A stretch of 64,000 bases of DNA. Source: Erythroxylum novogranatense (lineage: Eukaryota; Streptophyta; Magnoliopsida; Malpighiales; Erythroxylaceae). A model generated the notes under the pieces. That model was not told where the DNA came from. It saw nothing but the letters and a program-made list of their open reading frames with translations, and made no database searches. The stretch is from NCBI GenBank assembly GCA_029891385.1, contig CM057227.1, positions 59,583,567 through 59,647,566 on the forward strand, written 5' to 3'. Positions 22,786 through 33,739 of this stretch are shown here, one piece after another (the first letter of the stretch is position 1; each line of letters starts with the position of its first letter). The translations under genes were made by a program, and so were the position numbers.

Positions 22786-23175
22786 TTTTTTAATAATTTA
22801 ATTACACATTTTTTAATTTTTCATATTGATTTATACATTAAAATTATATAATAATATAAGCAATTAGATTAAACAATTAATCCTTTTTTAGTTATGCTTA
22901 AATAACAATTAATTAATATTTTTCAGCTCATTATAAAGAGTTAATCTCCTTAACTATATAATCAATTAACTTTTTTCACCCTTCATATTAATTATTATTA
23001 CCTTATATTCTTTTAATCCTTAATTAATAACAAACTTAATCAAGAATAAAACATTTGATAGTCTTCATATAATACCTTTAATATTTTGAATATAATATAT
23101 TTAATTCTTTTGATAAAATTTGCCTTACATATTTAATTTTCTATTATTTAATAAAATTCATCAAATTTATGAAGC
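22786..23175. repeat. AT-rich block inside the SIRE-like LTR
   Basis: Almost entirely A/T. It interrupts the LTR relative to the copy at 63,790-63,950. Its ends (TAAATTTTTT and AAATTTA) are weakly inverted. It could be a small insertion such as a MITE, but no clear duplication of target bases is visible. Confidence 0.35.
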
Positions 23176-23587
23176 GTCAACCACTCTCACTCTCTATTTC
23201 TGTTTTAGATTCAAGTTTTATTACTACCTAATTCGTAAACAAAGTACTCAAAAGTTTTGATCAATCAGAATCTAACAAAAATTCTGTAAAGAATTTAACT
23301 TCTAACACACAGTTTCAAAAGAATCATAAAAAAGGGGAATACACAATTCAGATACAGTGAGTTATAGCTGGTAACTTCTCTGACAAGGAAGTTTTGGAGG
23401 GAAATGCGAGACGATTTTCAGAATCCCTATGATTCTAGAATACGCGTGATAAGACATTTCATGTTGCCTGAAGCTGATATCATTGCGGTTGCTCTCATCT
23501 CCAGATGGTTCATCTAGCTTTCAAAACTCTTTCAATCATCCTACCCTACATGAAAAACTAACCAAAGACAGTTTTCTTTCTGAAACA

Positions 23588-26500
23588 ATGGAAGGAGCTA
23601 TGATTTTCGGAAGACATGTAGACTTCGAGTCATTGAGAAATGATGGCTTGGATGTAGAAGCGGAGATTGAAAGAGCTGGGTGGAGGAATTTCTTTGAGGT
23701 TTGAGAACCAGTCTATACTGACGAAGTGTATGAGTTTTGGAAGAACGCTCAACTTGTAGACAACACTGTGGTATCTTCAGTAGATGGCATATCTGTTGTT
23801 GTGACTAAGGAGCTGATTAAAAAGGTGACTGATTGTTCATCGGTTGGTGAGACTCTGTCCACAAAGCCCGGTTGGATGTCCCAGGTTCGCACGAGAGAAG
23901 AAGATGTCAGAAGACAACTATATGGAGCCAATGACTCATCTGAGACGAAGACCTCTCGTTTGATTCTGAAGGCTAGGGTTCTTCACGCTATTCTGTTTAG
24001 TTGCATACTACCCAGAGCAGGTTCAAGAGATTTGGTGACAACTTTGGATGAACAATGCTTGTTCTATCTGCTAAATCGCAACCACATCCGATTTACCCTT
24101 CTTAATCCTTCACTACATGATTAAGGGGATGAAGGATACAACTAGTTATCCTTACAGTATGCTTCTTACAAGGATTTTTAAAGAATCCGGAATCCTTCTC
24201 CACAGAGGAAATAGAAGGATTGTAGCAGTGAAGAGTAAGATTGATTCAATCACAATAGGGCGAATGGGTCTGAGGAATGTAGGTAAAAAAGAAGTCGACT
24301 CTTCAAGAAGAACAAGAACTGAGGGGGAGCGTGTCTCGAAGAAGACTCCCGCTTCAAGCTCTCCAACTCAAGTGAGAATAAAATCGCCTACAGAAGAAAT
24401 AAGAAGAATGACGGGAAGACCGCTGATGAAACTGACAAGTCCTCAAATCGAAGTAAGTCTACCTCGAAGGATAGAAGAAGGTTCTCCAAAAAGACGAGGA
24501 GAAAGTCTTTTAAGTGAAATTACAAAAAAGGCGAAGAGATCACCGAGGATCCGGACTCTAAGGCAACAAGAAGAAAAGCTTGCCAGAGAACAGAGTCAGG
24601 AACAATCTTGTCAATGTCGTGCACCTAGAGTTACAAGATCGTTAGCTTCTATTTTGGAAGAGGATAGAGCCATAAAAGCCAAAGAAACTGAGAAGAAAAG
24701 AAAATCAGAATCTGAGAGAGAAAAATCTCAAGCGAAGAAATCATCAAGACTTACCGAAGCAGAAGACAAGACGAAGAAGATTAGTCGGAAGAAGACCATC
24801 CCAACTGCTGAGGAGGTTAGTCAAAAGAAAGAAACCCTTGATAATGCTCAAAAAGAAAAAGAAACTGAGCAGAGCAGAGTTCAGGAAATCCCCATTGCTC
24901 AACAGGAAGAACCAGTGGAGGAAAGCCTGGTTCAGGAGAATCCCATTGAAACACAACCAGAGGAAAAAGCAGAATCAGACTCGGATAATGATGAACGATG
25001 TCTGATGGTATACAACTATTGTAACATCCCACCCCCTACTGGAAGGGTAAAATAGTAAAATTGGCTTCAGTGGTCTACTGGAGAGTTGTGGGGGACACAT
25101 TTATCTTGAAAATGGTATCTCGCATGTAATTGCTGGAGATCAGATGTGGGAGTTATGGATTTTCAAAATCAACTCGCATTAGGATGTTAATTCTGATCGT
25201 CGAAACTTGTATAACGGATTTGAAATTTTAATGACTCAATCGATATCATTATCGATATTCATTTGAGATATTTTCAGAATTCATAGATTTTCATTCAAAT
25301 AGATGCATTCATGATTATCAAATTCCAAATTTGAGAAACCAACTAGAATTTGAAGTACATGTGAGTAACCTAGTTGGTTTCTCAAATTTCGGCCGCTTAA
25401 ATGCTCAACGGAATTTACTTGCCAAATGAGAAATCAGATGATTACCGAAAAATACATGATCGAATGATATGCTTTCACCGATTGATCGTGAAATCGCATG
25501 ATTATCGAAATGTCTGAAATGTACGGATCAAATGACATGTTTCTACCGTGGCCGGATTGATTATCAGATCGGATCGAAGTTATCAGATATTATCGAGAAT
25601 CACAATATCGGGCTTTTATAGTCATACATCAATTATCAACATCGTATTGCATGCATAAATGCATGATCGATAATGGACATGTGACCCAAGTGCTATTATC
25701 ATCGAAAAGAGCCTCGAGCTCAACATCGTTATCACCGAAAAGAGCCTCGAGCTCAATATCGATCGACCGCCTCGAGCCCGAGGGGAGAAATCTCGACGCC
25801 CCCCATCAACAATCGACTAAGACTTGGGCACAATATCAATAATCGAAAGAGTCTCATATGCATTATATACATGATCGATTGAATTGCCAAATTGTGTGAC
25901 GACATACTAAACCGGGTGATGCCACGATTTATCAGAATTGTGATGTGATATCGTGAATCGCTCGTGTTATTGTAAATTGTTACCGATACCGTAAACCGTT
26001 ATAGATCGCTGTAAATTGTTATATAATACCGTTAAATTTAATATTATCGTCGTCGTCAGCACGCAATTTGCGTGAATGCATGATTTGAGTGAACCATCGA
26101 TGATGAGCCACCGAGTTCGCAAAACTCACTCAAAATTTGCACCTATTTTCGTGTTCAAGAGTACCCTGCTCAACGCGGAGTATGTCTATCGAGGTGTGAA
26201 GATTAGGGTCGATCGCCAGGTTCCGCATTAGTGTCTTATCAAATTGTGCTCATGATCACCGATAACAATGCTTTGTATTTCTACCGAGCCCATTGTGGTT
26301 TTATTGTTTTACCTATCGACCGATTGTAAATTATTCTCGATGACTGTAATAACTCAAACCGGTTTATCAGGAATATGGGTTTTGATTACTTACTATTTTT
26401 GTCGCGCTTAACGTGGAATGAATGGTTAAAAAAAAAAAGTATATCGAGTTTTACCGACCGACTGATGTAATACGCCACCCTCGCGGGGCACGGACTCGGA

Positions 26501-27420
26501 TGTCACCAACGATATCGGGTTCGGGTCACTCGGGAGTGGGGTGTTACAACTATCATATGTTTTTGAGAAAACAAAAGCTGAAGATCAAAATAGTTCATTA
26601 TGTTACCAGGACAACTGCTATCGCCATCGGTAGTCAACCAATGAAGAAGAAAGTAGTTCTTGTACAATCTATGTCAATAAATAGTGACACGTGAAACTTA
26701 CTCAAAGAAGATGAAACGATGTTCTACTATGCTTTGAGGGATGCTGCTACGAAGCCATACCCTACAAAAATTCCCTGTAAGTCGTGTACTATTTTTCCAA
26801 TCTCAAAAAAGACGGAAATAAAGATTGTACTAGATATCCAGCCAAGATGTCCTTTGGATTTGACTAAGGGGAAATCAAAGCTATTTCCTGCGGAAGAAAT
26901 TCGCGATGATCTGTCCGCAGATCAATTTGATGAAGAAGTGCATAGAATTGATGATGCATGCGCTTCGAATGAGAATCAAGATGGAGCTAGTTGCAGTCAT
27001 ACTGACAAGGTGAAGACCGCCCATGGGAGGAAGAATAATAACAGGACGCTTATCGAGTTCCTTGTTCGCATAGCTTTGCATATCAGCCTTTATCCGCACA
27101 TCGCCTATTGAAGTCAAGGCATACCCCTGCAAGGAAGACAGTTGGTGATGCTACCTGCTCCGTTTGACTTAGATCTTCCTGAAGCGGAAACATTTATTCG
27201 TCCACCAACTATTGAGATCAATGATGAATACATTCCTACCTCTGATGCTTATACTACGACAATTGCGTTCACTCCACCTTCAACAAATGTTGGTCAAGCC
27301 TCCTCATCGATTGACCCACAAGAAGAACTCAGTAGATTATGTGGAGAAGTCAATGAGATCAAGGAGACGATGAATGATCTGAAGAAGATGATGACAGAAC
27401 TCCTGAAGAGCCATCAATGA
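23588..27420 (+). pseudogene. Extra ORF of a SIRE-like element, copy 2, split by a solo LTR
   Basis: Same protein as 19,664-21,960 but better preserved. 23,588-24,124 covers GRHVDFESLRNDGLDVEAEI and the REEDVRRQLYGAND core, with CGA-to-TGA damage at 23,702. 24,117-25,019 continues MIKGMKDTTSYPYSMLLTRI into a long basic and then Glu-rich segment (AIKAKETEKKRKSESEREKS). It resumes at 26,554 after the inserted LTR and ends at 27,420 with a heptad-like tail (EVNEIKETMNDLKKMMTELL). A frameshift near 24,100 and stops near 26,695 and 27,110 disable it. Gag-pol is absent between the LTR at 22,191 and this ORF, so the element has lost its enzymes. Confidence 0.75.
25020..26548 (+). mobile_element. Solo Ty3-type LTR with TSD ACTAT
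   Basis: Starts TGTAACATCCCACCCC and ends GGAGTGGGGTGTTACA, giving good inverted ends. It is flanked by ACTAT at 25,015-25,019 and 26,549-26,553, and the ORF it interrupts continues across the join. The TGTAACATCCCAC start is typical of plant chromovirus LTRs. It is 1.53 kb with no internal region. Around 25,690-25,790 it has a GC-rich direct repeat with CTCGAG palindromes (tatcaccgaaaagagcctcg). Orientation is inferred from the terminal sequence. Confidence 0.92.
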
Positions 27421-27709
27421 TAATCATTTTTTATTATAACAAATAGGGGAAAAGAACAGAAAAGAAGAGAAGAACAGAAAAGAAGAGAAGAACAGAAAAG
27501 AAGAGAATAAACAAGAAGAGAAGAGAATGAGCAGAAGAAGAGAAGAAGATGTTCAGAATGTTCAAAGAAGAAGGTGTGACTGAACCATACGAATGAAAGG
27601 AAGAAGTCAAAGAAGAAATTCTGCAGATAATTTTTTTTTGTGTTCTTTTCAAAACATTGTATTTTGTTTTCTTTTGTATATAATTTGTTATCATAAAAAA
27701 GGGGGAGGT
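27421..27709 (+). other. A/G-rich tract and polypurine tract after the extra ORF
   Basis: Direct repeats of aagaagagaagaacagaa (27,455-27,510), then an AAAAAAGGGGGAGG tract (27,695-27,708) just before the LTR start. The equivalent segment after copy 1 is at 21,985-22,190. Confidence 0.6.
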
Positions 27710-28340
27710 TATTAAGTCCAAATGACTTTACTTACATATGATTTTGATGTATAACAAAAGAGCAAAAAAAAAGAAAAGAAATACAGACGAAGTCAGAAAT
27801 ACAGACGAAGTTAGACATACAGACAAAGTCATACAGATGAAGGAACACAGACGCAGATACAAAATGAAGCAGACGTAAAATGAAGCAGACGCTAAGAAAA
27901 GTAGACGCAGACGCAGACGCTAAGCAAATAGTAAAGCAGACGGAGAGTCAGATGCAAATAGTAAAGCAGACGAAGACGGAAATAAAGATGCAGAGACACA
28001 AACGATATAAAATACAGACGAAGAAAAACAGTTGCAAAATTCAGAAACAAGACGAAGGAGTCAGTTCGAGTTACTTACAGAACTCAACTGAATAACCGTT
28101 TCTTTAAAGATTCAAGAAACAAGAATACTTGTAACGTTGAAAAAGGTAGTGGAAATCTCAGAAGAAACTCTGAGGACTAGACATAGCGGACAGTTTGGGG
28201 TGAACCAGGATAAAACACTGTGTCAACCATTCTCACTCTCTATCCTTTGGGTAATGACTTTTGCATACACCATTTCTCATGCAAGGGCACTATTTGTTCA
28301 TAAAACCACAAGGATCGTGGATCATGTGTTTAATGACAAG
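27710..28340 (+). repeat. SIRE-like LTR, third in the tandem (end approximate)
   Basis: Begins TATTAAGTCCAAATGACTTT, that is with TA in place of the usual TG. Minisatellite units cagacgaagtcagaaata and gcagacgcagacgc follow, then the aaccgtttctttaaagattc block at 28,095. The TATA segment is deleted, and 28,150-28,250 (ctgaggactagacatagc) corresponds to 63,878-63,940 in the LTR at the window end. Confidence 0.65.
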
Positions 28341-28901
28341 AGAATATAATCTGGAATTGTGATCAGGATTAAGTATTTCAGCTGATATGATTTGATCATA
28401 CGAATCTGGATTCAACAACTTAAATTGTGGTTAAGAAGTTAGAATATAAAGGTGTCAGTGGAGCGCATGCAAGACATCAAATTTTGTTGTAAGTTATTTT
28501 GATGCCAAAGAAATGGTCCTTGAATGATTGATTGACAAACCGATGCAAAAAGGCAAGCTTCGAAAGAAGAGGAAATGATTGTAGAAGGTGAACCTGTCAG
28601 GAAGAAGAGTAAAGGCAAACAATGATAGTAATTTCTGAAGAAGAGAAAATAATTGTAGAAGGTCAACCTGTCCGGAGTAGTACGTGTATAATAATTTTAT
28701 CACCTATGAATTGAAACGCTGGTCTCTACTCCGTGCTCTTCTTCTAATTCGCTCATGTTTGCTTACTTCTTCAATACGCTTTTGTGAATCGACATTATTA
28801 TACCAATTAGAAGATTATTCCATACAAGAAAACAGTCTTCCGTTCATACATTTTAGGGGTTAGCGTGTCTTTCCTTGCCACAAGTAAAAAATTATGACGG
28901 T
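28341..28901 (+). repeat. Copia-associated repeat flanking the element at 28.9 kb
   Basis: Near copy of 39,110-39,580 (gaagaggaaatgattgtaga, ggtcaacctgtccggagtag). It includes the 'gacattattatacca' segment also found in tandem at 12,251-12,965. It ends at gacggt, where the next element begins. Confidence 0.7.
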
Positions 28902-30837
28902 TCAGAAGTACAAGTTTACTTGTACTCTTGATAAGTCGACTTGTTATTGAAAATCGATAAGTCGACTTGTACATTGGATAAGTCGACTTATTCAAGGATC
29001 GTATCGTTTATTTGTGCCCTAAAGGCAATACCTTTAGCTGCTTTTATTCACAAATGTATGCGCATCGAATGAATAAATAAAGAAAAGGCATTCTTCATTA
29101 ATTTGATATTCATAAACATTGTTTATGAATTGATTGATATTTAATCGATTAATGAAGTCCATGATATATGACATAGCATGAAGGAAATTATGATGTGATC
29201 ATACCACCGAGATTCCTATCATGTGCAATTGTGTCAAGATTCAAATTCTCCTAGTCAAAGGATTAATGAGACCGACATCATTAATCCGGATAGACTAGCA
29301 CATGTCATATTCCTCGATTGGATCAAGCAAAGGATCTCGTAAACCGTAAATATGAGATATTTAGAATTGATATGTGGATGCTTACTAGGGTAGTAAGTTC
29401 ATTGATGACCTACCATGAGATCATCACATGGATATCTTATCTAGTGTCGCGATAATCTCATCATAGCAATGGTGCAAGTATCCTTAGACTCGAGGTACTC
29501 AAGGATATCTTGGATACCGATTCTGCTTTGACTCCATTCCTTGTTGCCTTCCGAGGTAGCTCATGTGGTGGTGCTTGGGTACAATTGAGGTATTCAAGAT
29601 AATTGAGTAGCCAATAAAGGATTCACCACTGGATTAGCAGAGGAGATACCCATGGCCTCTTGTCAGATCATTACTCGAAATCTCGCCGAGTGAATATGTC
29701 ATGGAGAGTGTCTTCATGGACATATAGAGTAATGAGTCCTAGACGAGATCTGTTATCACTGGGCTAGACTCGATCTAGTGAGAGTTGACACTTTGACCAT
29801 GCTCATAACCAAGTGGGGTATAGGATGGTGAAAGGATGAATTGCACGTAATTGTCTATGGAAGGGTTTGTGATCCGGCTCGTGATGAATACATCAAACCG
29901 ATTACTTTCCGGTCAATTGGGGGTCATGATGTGTTGCTAGATACCGCCATGACTTGCTCGATTAATTGTTAATCTAAGTGGCCAACATAACCGGAGCCTA
30001 AAGGGTCACACGCTTAAGAGTGTTTCAGAGAATCAGAAATAGTAATTGGACAGAGTTCCAATTATGGAGAGCATTAGATTAAATGGATCCCGATGGATTG
30101 GGATATGTCCCGATGAGATCGCGACATCAATATTGCTAAGAAAGGTTTCCTGAGAAGCGCTTTGAAAGATCGGGCCTAAAGGCCTAGGAGACCAACCCCA
30201 GCTTGGATCGACCTTAGCATTTATATTCTAATTAATTAATTAAGTAAATTAATTAATTATTTATTATATAAATTGGACATGTGCACGTTGGAAACTAAAG
30301 GGAGAAGAGATGATAGCTTTTGACTTTTCAAAAGCTTAGTTTATTTATTAAATAATGAATGGTTAAGAACCATTCACGTGGATGGCCTTCTCTCCAAGCA
30401 TAAAGTCTTATTTTAAGAGTTAAAAGAAAAACTTAAGGGGGCTTGGTGGTGTGGTCGACGGTTGCAAAGAGGAAAAGAAGAAATGGAAGCTTAAGAGTTA
30501 AGTTTCCTTTGAAAATGGTTTTCATGTCTTCTTCTTCAAGCATCATCACTTCTCTTCTTCTCCAAGCACAAAGTTCCAACGTGAATCTCAAGCTCTCCAG
30601 GACAGAGGTAGGGTCTAGCAGCCTTTAATCTGTTCTAGTTATTCCCGGGTCAAAGGGGTTTGACTCGGTTAGGTTTTCTGATCTCTGCGTGGATCACCTT
30701 CAGAGATAGTCTCTTTTGGCTATTTAGGTTTATGTCTTCATACGGATACCTGATCCTGGGTTCGGGAAGGTCCCGGAACAAAAATTTGTGTTTTCCGCTG
30801 CCTGTACATGTGATGTACCTCCCGGGATTTTCCTACA
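28902..30837 (+). repeat. 5' LTR of the copia element
   Basis: Begins TCAGAAGTACAAG and ends TTTTCCTACA. The first 95 bases contain three copies of the palindrome AAGTCGACTT. The LTR ends are not the usual TG...CA. A possible TATA (TATATAAAT) lies near 30,264. It differs from the 3' LTR mainly by small indels, many at CAG or CTG in the other copy. The ORFs inside are chance frames. Confidence 0.88.
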
Positions 30838-30838
30838 G

Positions 30839-30850
30839 TGGTATCAGAGC
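30839..30850 (+). other. Primer binding site, initiator tRNA-Met type
   Basis: TGGTATCAGAGC one base after the 5' LTR end, the standard tRNA-iMet complement of plant copia and many Ty3 elements. Confidence 0.92.
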
Positions 30851-32940
30851 GTCTGGTATCCCGTATGAAGCTATAACCCAAGCTAGATAAGAAACCCTAA
30901 GTGCTGTTGATGTTGATGCATGTGTACTGCCCAGATTTCGAATTGCTATAGAGATAGGGTTTTCGAAATTTTTCTGCCCAGGATTGTTCATAACATGTTA
31001 GAGAATATGTCTATGAATTTTCAGAATTTATCGATTTGATTTGATATAGTTTTGCTAATTAATTCCCTAAGGTTACAGATGCTGTTTTGTGAACGATTCT
31101 GAACAGGCAGTAGTATAAAATCGAGAATAAATTCTAGAAAATCTTTTCTGGATTTTCTTCACCTACATGTCTCTAAGATGTTTTGAATGTCTGTGAGCAT
31201 GGAAATTGGATTTCAAGGTGATTGGATATTTATTCACGAATTTATTCTATGCTGTTGGGAATTGCTGTGCTGATGAACACAGATTTTGAATCGGTTTTGT
31301 TATTTAGGTTGACTGAGTTTTTGATGGTCTAAAATCCTGAAAAAATTCATGTAGCATTTTCTGAACATGTACCAACCTATGTAAGTTTCTCAGAATTTAT
31401 TGAAATTGTTTCATTGATCATTTTGAGCAATGTACAGAACTGGACAGTTTTGTGAAAATTGTTGAGACTGTTTTGCTTGGCTTGATTGAGTGTGCTTTTT
31501 CAGTTCCAATGCCTTGCACCATTTTTAATGTGATTAAAAATGTGTTATATTGATGTAGTATGATTGCCAAACTGAATTGCTTGAAGTTGTTTATCCTAGA
31601 ATATTCGGATGCCTAATTGATCACCTTTGTGTCTCGTTAGTATATTTCATTTTCTTGCTTGTTTTGGCCGTCACAATTTTTGTGACAAGTGCCGGAGTAA
31701 ATTTGATAATGTATATGCTAGCTAGAGATGCTTAGGATGATAATTTGGGTGTTCCTAAATTGTTTGGAAATTAATGAGTTTTGACTCATTTCAAGCTTTT
31801 CATATAGTTTGACTATTTAAGGCATTCATAGTTCAATGAATTGTTCATTGATACATCAAATTTATCAAACATTACCTTAGGTATGTAGGTGTTGTGAATT
31901 GGAATTGCATTAATTGAGGAATTAGCCGATTAGAGATTTTAGCAAATTTACCTGGATAAGTCGACTTGTGCATGAAATAAGTCGACTTGTTCAAGATTTT
32001 TAGGATAAGTCGACTTGTCATGTATAAGTCCACTTGTTCAGATTCAGCTTAAGTGGAACTTGTAGTACCTTATAAGCTCCACTTGTTCATAGGCAGGTGA
32101 AATAAGTCGACTTGTGTCATACAAGTCGACTTGTGTGTGAAGCAGAAGCATAAGGCGACTTGCATTTGATGAAAGTCCACTTGTGGCATGCTCAGTTGGA
32201 TGATGGATGATTATAAGGATTGATTCAATACGATTGATGAAACCTAAATCATTCCATATAGTCTTCGTGACTATAATCCTTAAGCTTGGAGTCAAGAGAC
32301 CCAAATCCTCCTCAGTATATGAAAACTAACGCCTTCCATTAATATGGTAAGAACCGAGTTCTTATAGGGTCGGGTTGTTGAGCTAACCTCAAGCTCACTC
32401 TATACTTAATATGTTCAAACCATGAAAATAAGATTTTCGGATTAATGGGTCGGTTTTCCTAGAAGCGTTGATTTGTTGAGCTAACCTTAAGGTCAACGTG
32501 ACGAGAGGCGGTTGGGTAGCATACATTAGATGTATGCGCATCAAAGAGTTGATACCCAATGAAGTGCACACATCAACAAGTTGATAGCACTGATCGATAG
32601 TTGTGTCTAAGATGTAATTGGTATATCTGATACCTCCTGAGACATAAGGTGGCTTGTTGAGCTAACCTCAAGGTCATTCTTAATGTCGGTTATCGATGAT
32701 GCAATTGGTATGACTGATACCTACCGATTGACCTAAGTTGTGGCTTGTTGAGCAAACTCAAGGTCACTCTTAGCAATGTCGGATATCGACCCACTAGGAC
32801 ATTATGTCACTTTGTTTCTCTGGATTCGTAAAGAGGGTTATGAATTTTAGGAAACTAGTGGGAGCCATATGCATATCATGCAAGTCCTTATGATCATGCA
32901 GGCATATCTATCCTATTATTCCTTCTCTATATCGCGTTTA
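30851..32940 (+). other. Unusually long leader with palindrome and tandem repeats
   Basis: About 2.1 kb between primer site and gag without a convincing frame. 31,954-32,186 holds about ten degenerate copies of ATAAGTCGACTTGT, the same palindrome found at the start of both LTRs. 32,374-32,770 holds four copies of GGCTTGTTGAGCTAACCTCA followed by aggtcac, two with the accompanying aattggtat...tgatacct segment. No function is known to me. Confidence 0.7.
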
Positions 32941-32949
32941 GGTTGATTG

Positions 32950-33690
32950 AAGAAGTCATTCAGTGTGAATTTTCGCTCTCTATTCTGGACTAAATTTTCT
33001 TGATTGGCTAAGGAATCTGAGAATTGTTCTCAGATCTGAGGAACTGGGATATGTCCTAGATGTTCCACTTCCAGATGCACCTGCTGTCGATGCTTCTGAT
33101 AAGGATCAGAAAGCATATCGTAAGCATCTAAAGGACAGTGATATGGATACTTGCATTATGCTTGTCTTGATGTCACCAGAGCTGCAGCAGCAGCACGAGT
33201 CCATGGATGCTCACTCTATAGTATTTCATCTTAGGGAGCTAATGAGTAAGCTCGGTCTGAAAGGTTCGAGACCTCAAGGCTTCTCTTCATCACAAAGATG
33301 GCTCCAGGGACATCTGCTGTCCAGTATGTCCTGAAGATGAATGGCTATATTGAGAGATTGGCCGTCTTAGGATTTGTAATGGATTATGAGTTAAGTAGAG
33401 ACTTAATTCGGTTGATTGTCGATGGTTATTCACGGTTTGTGATAAACTATCGGATAAACCAAATATCCACAACAATTCCTGAGCTGATCAATCTGCTCAT
33501 GACAGCTGAGCAGGCTATCAAGAGAGATAGCAAGTGCTAGTGGTGGATGCTCCTTCTTCTGGTTCTAGAAGAGAACCAAAGGGAAGTGCCATCAAGGAAA
33601 AACCAAAGATTCTGCCCCAAAAGGATTTTGCTTTCATTGTGGCAAGTCTAGCCACTAGAGGCAAAACTGTAAAATCTATCTGGAGTACTT
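32950..33690 (+). pseudogene. Copia gag remnant with CCHC zinc knuckle
   Basis: Frame fragments read LRIVLRSEELGYVLDVPLPD, then MLVLMSPELQQQHESMDA, HSIVFHLRELMSKL and FVMDYELSRDLIRLIVDGYS, in copia gag order. At 33,630-33,671 the knuckle C-X2-C-X4-H-X4-C is visible (FCFHCGKSSH), with a stop right after the His. Several frame changes (near 33,290 and 33,540) break it. It packaged element RNA when functional. Confidence 0.75.
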
Positions 33691-33739
33691 GAAGCAGAAG
33701 AAGGCATCAGATGCCTCTACTTCTTCAAATATGTTTGTC

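Larger units (their letters stand above)
22191..23300 (+). repeat. SIRE-like LTR (3' end approximate)
   Basis: Starts TGTTAAGTACAAATGACTTA after a polypurine tract. U3 holds a 'cagacgcagacacaaag' minisatellite (22,260-22,340). The conserved block aaccgtttctttaaagattc follows, then a TATA box at 22,573. The DNA after about 22,785 switches to a 390-base very AT-rich block, and LTR-like sequence resumes at 'gcgtcaaccactctcactct' (23,177), which corresponds to 28,220-28,240. The exact LTR end and a primer site were not found. Confidence 0.68.

Noticed and set aside
28902..28996. Short regularly spaced palindromes considered as a CRISPR array
   Set aside because: This is plant nuclear DNA, spacing is irregular, units are degenerate and they lie at LTR edges.
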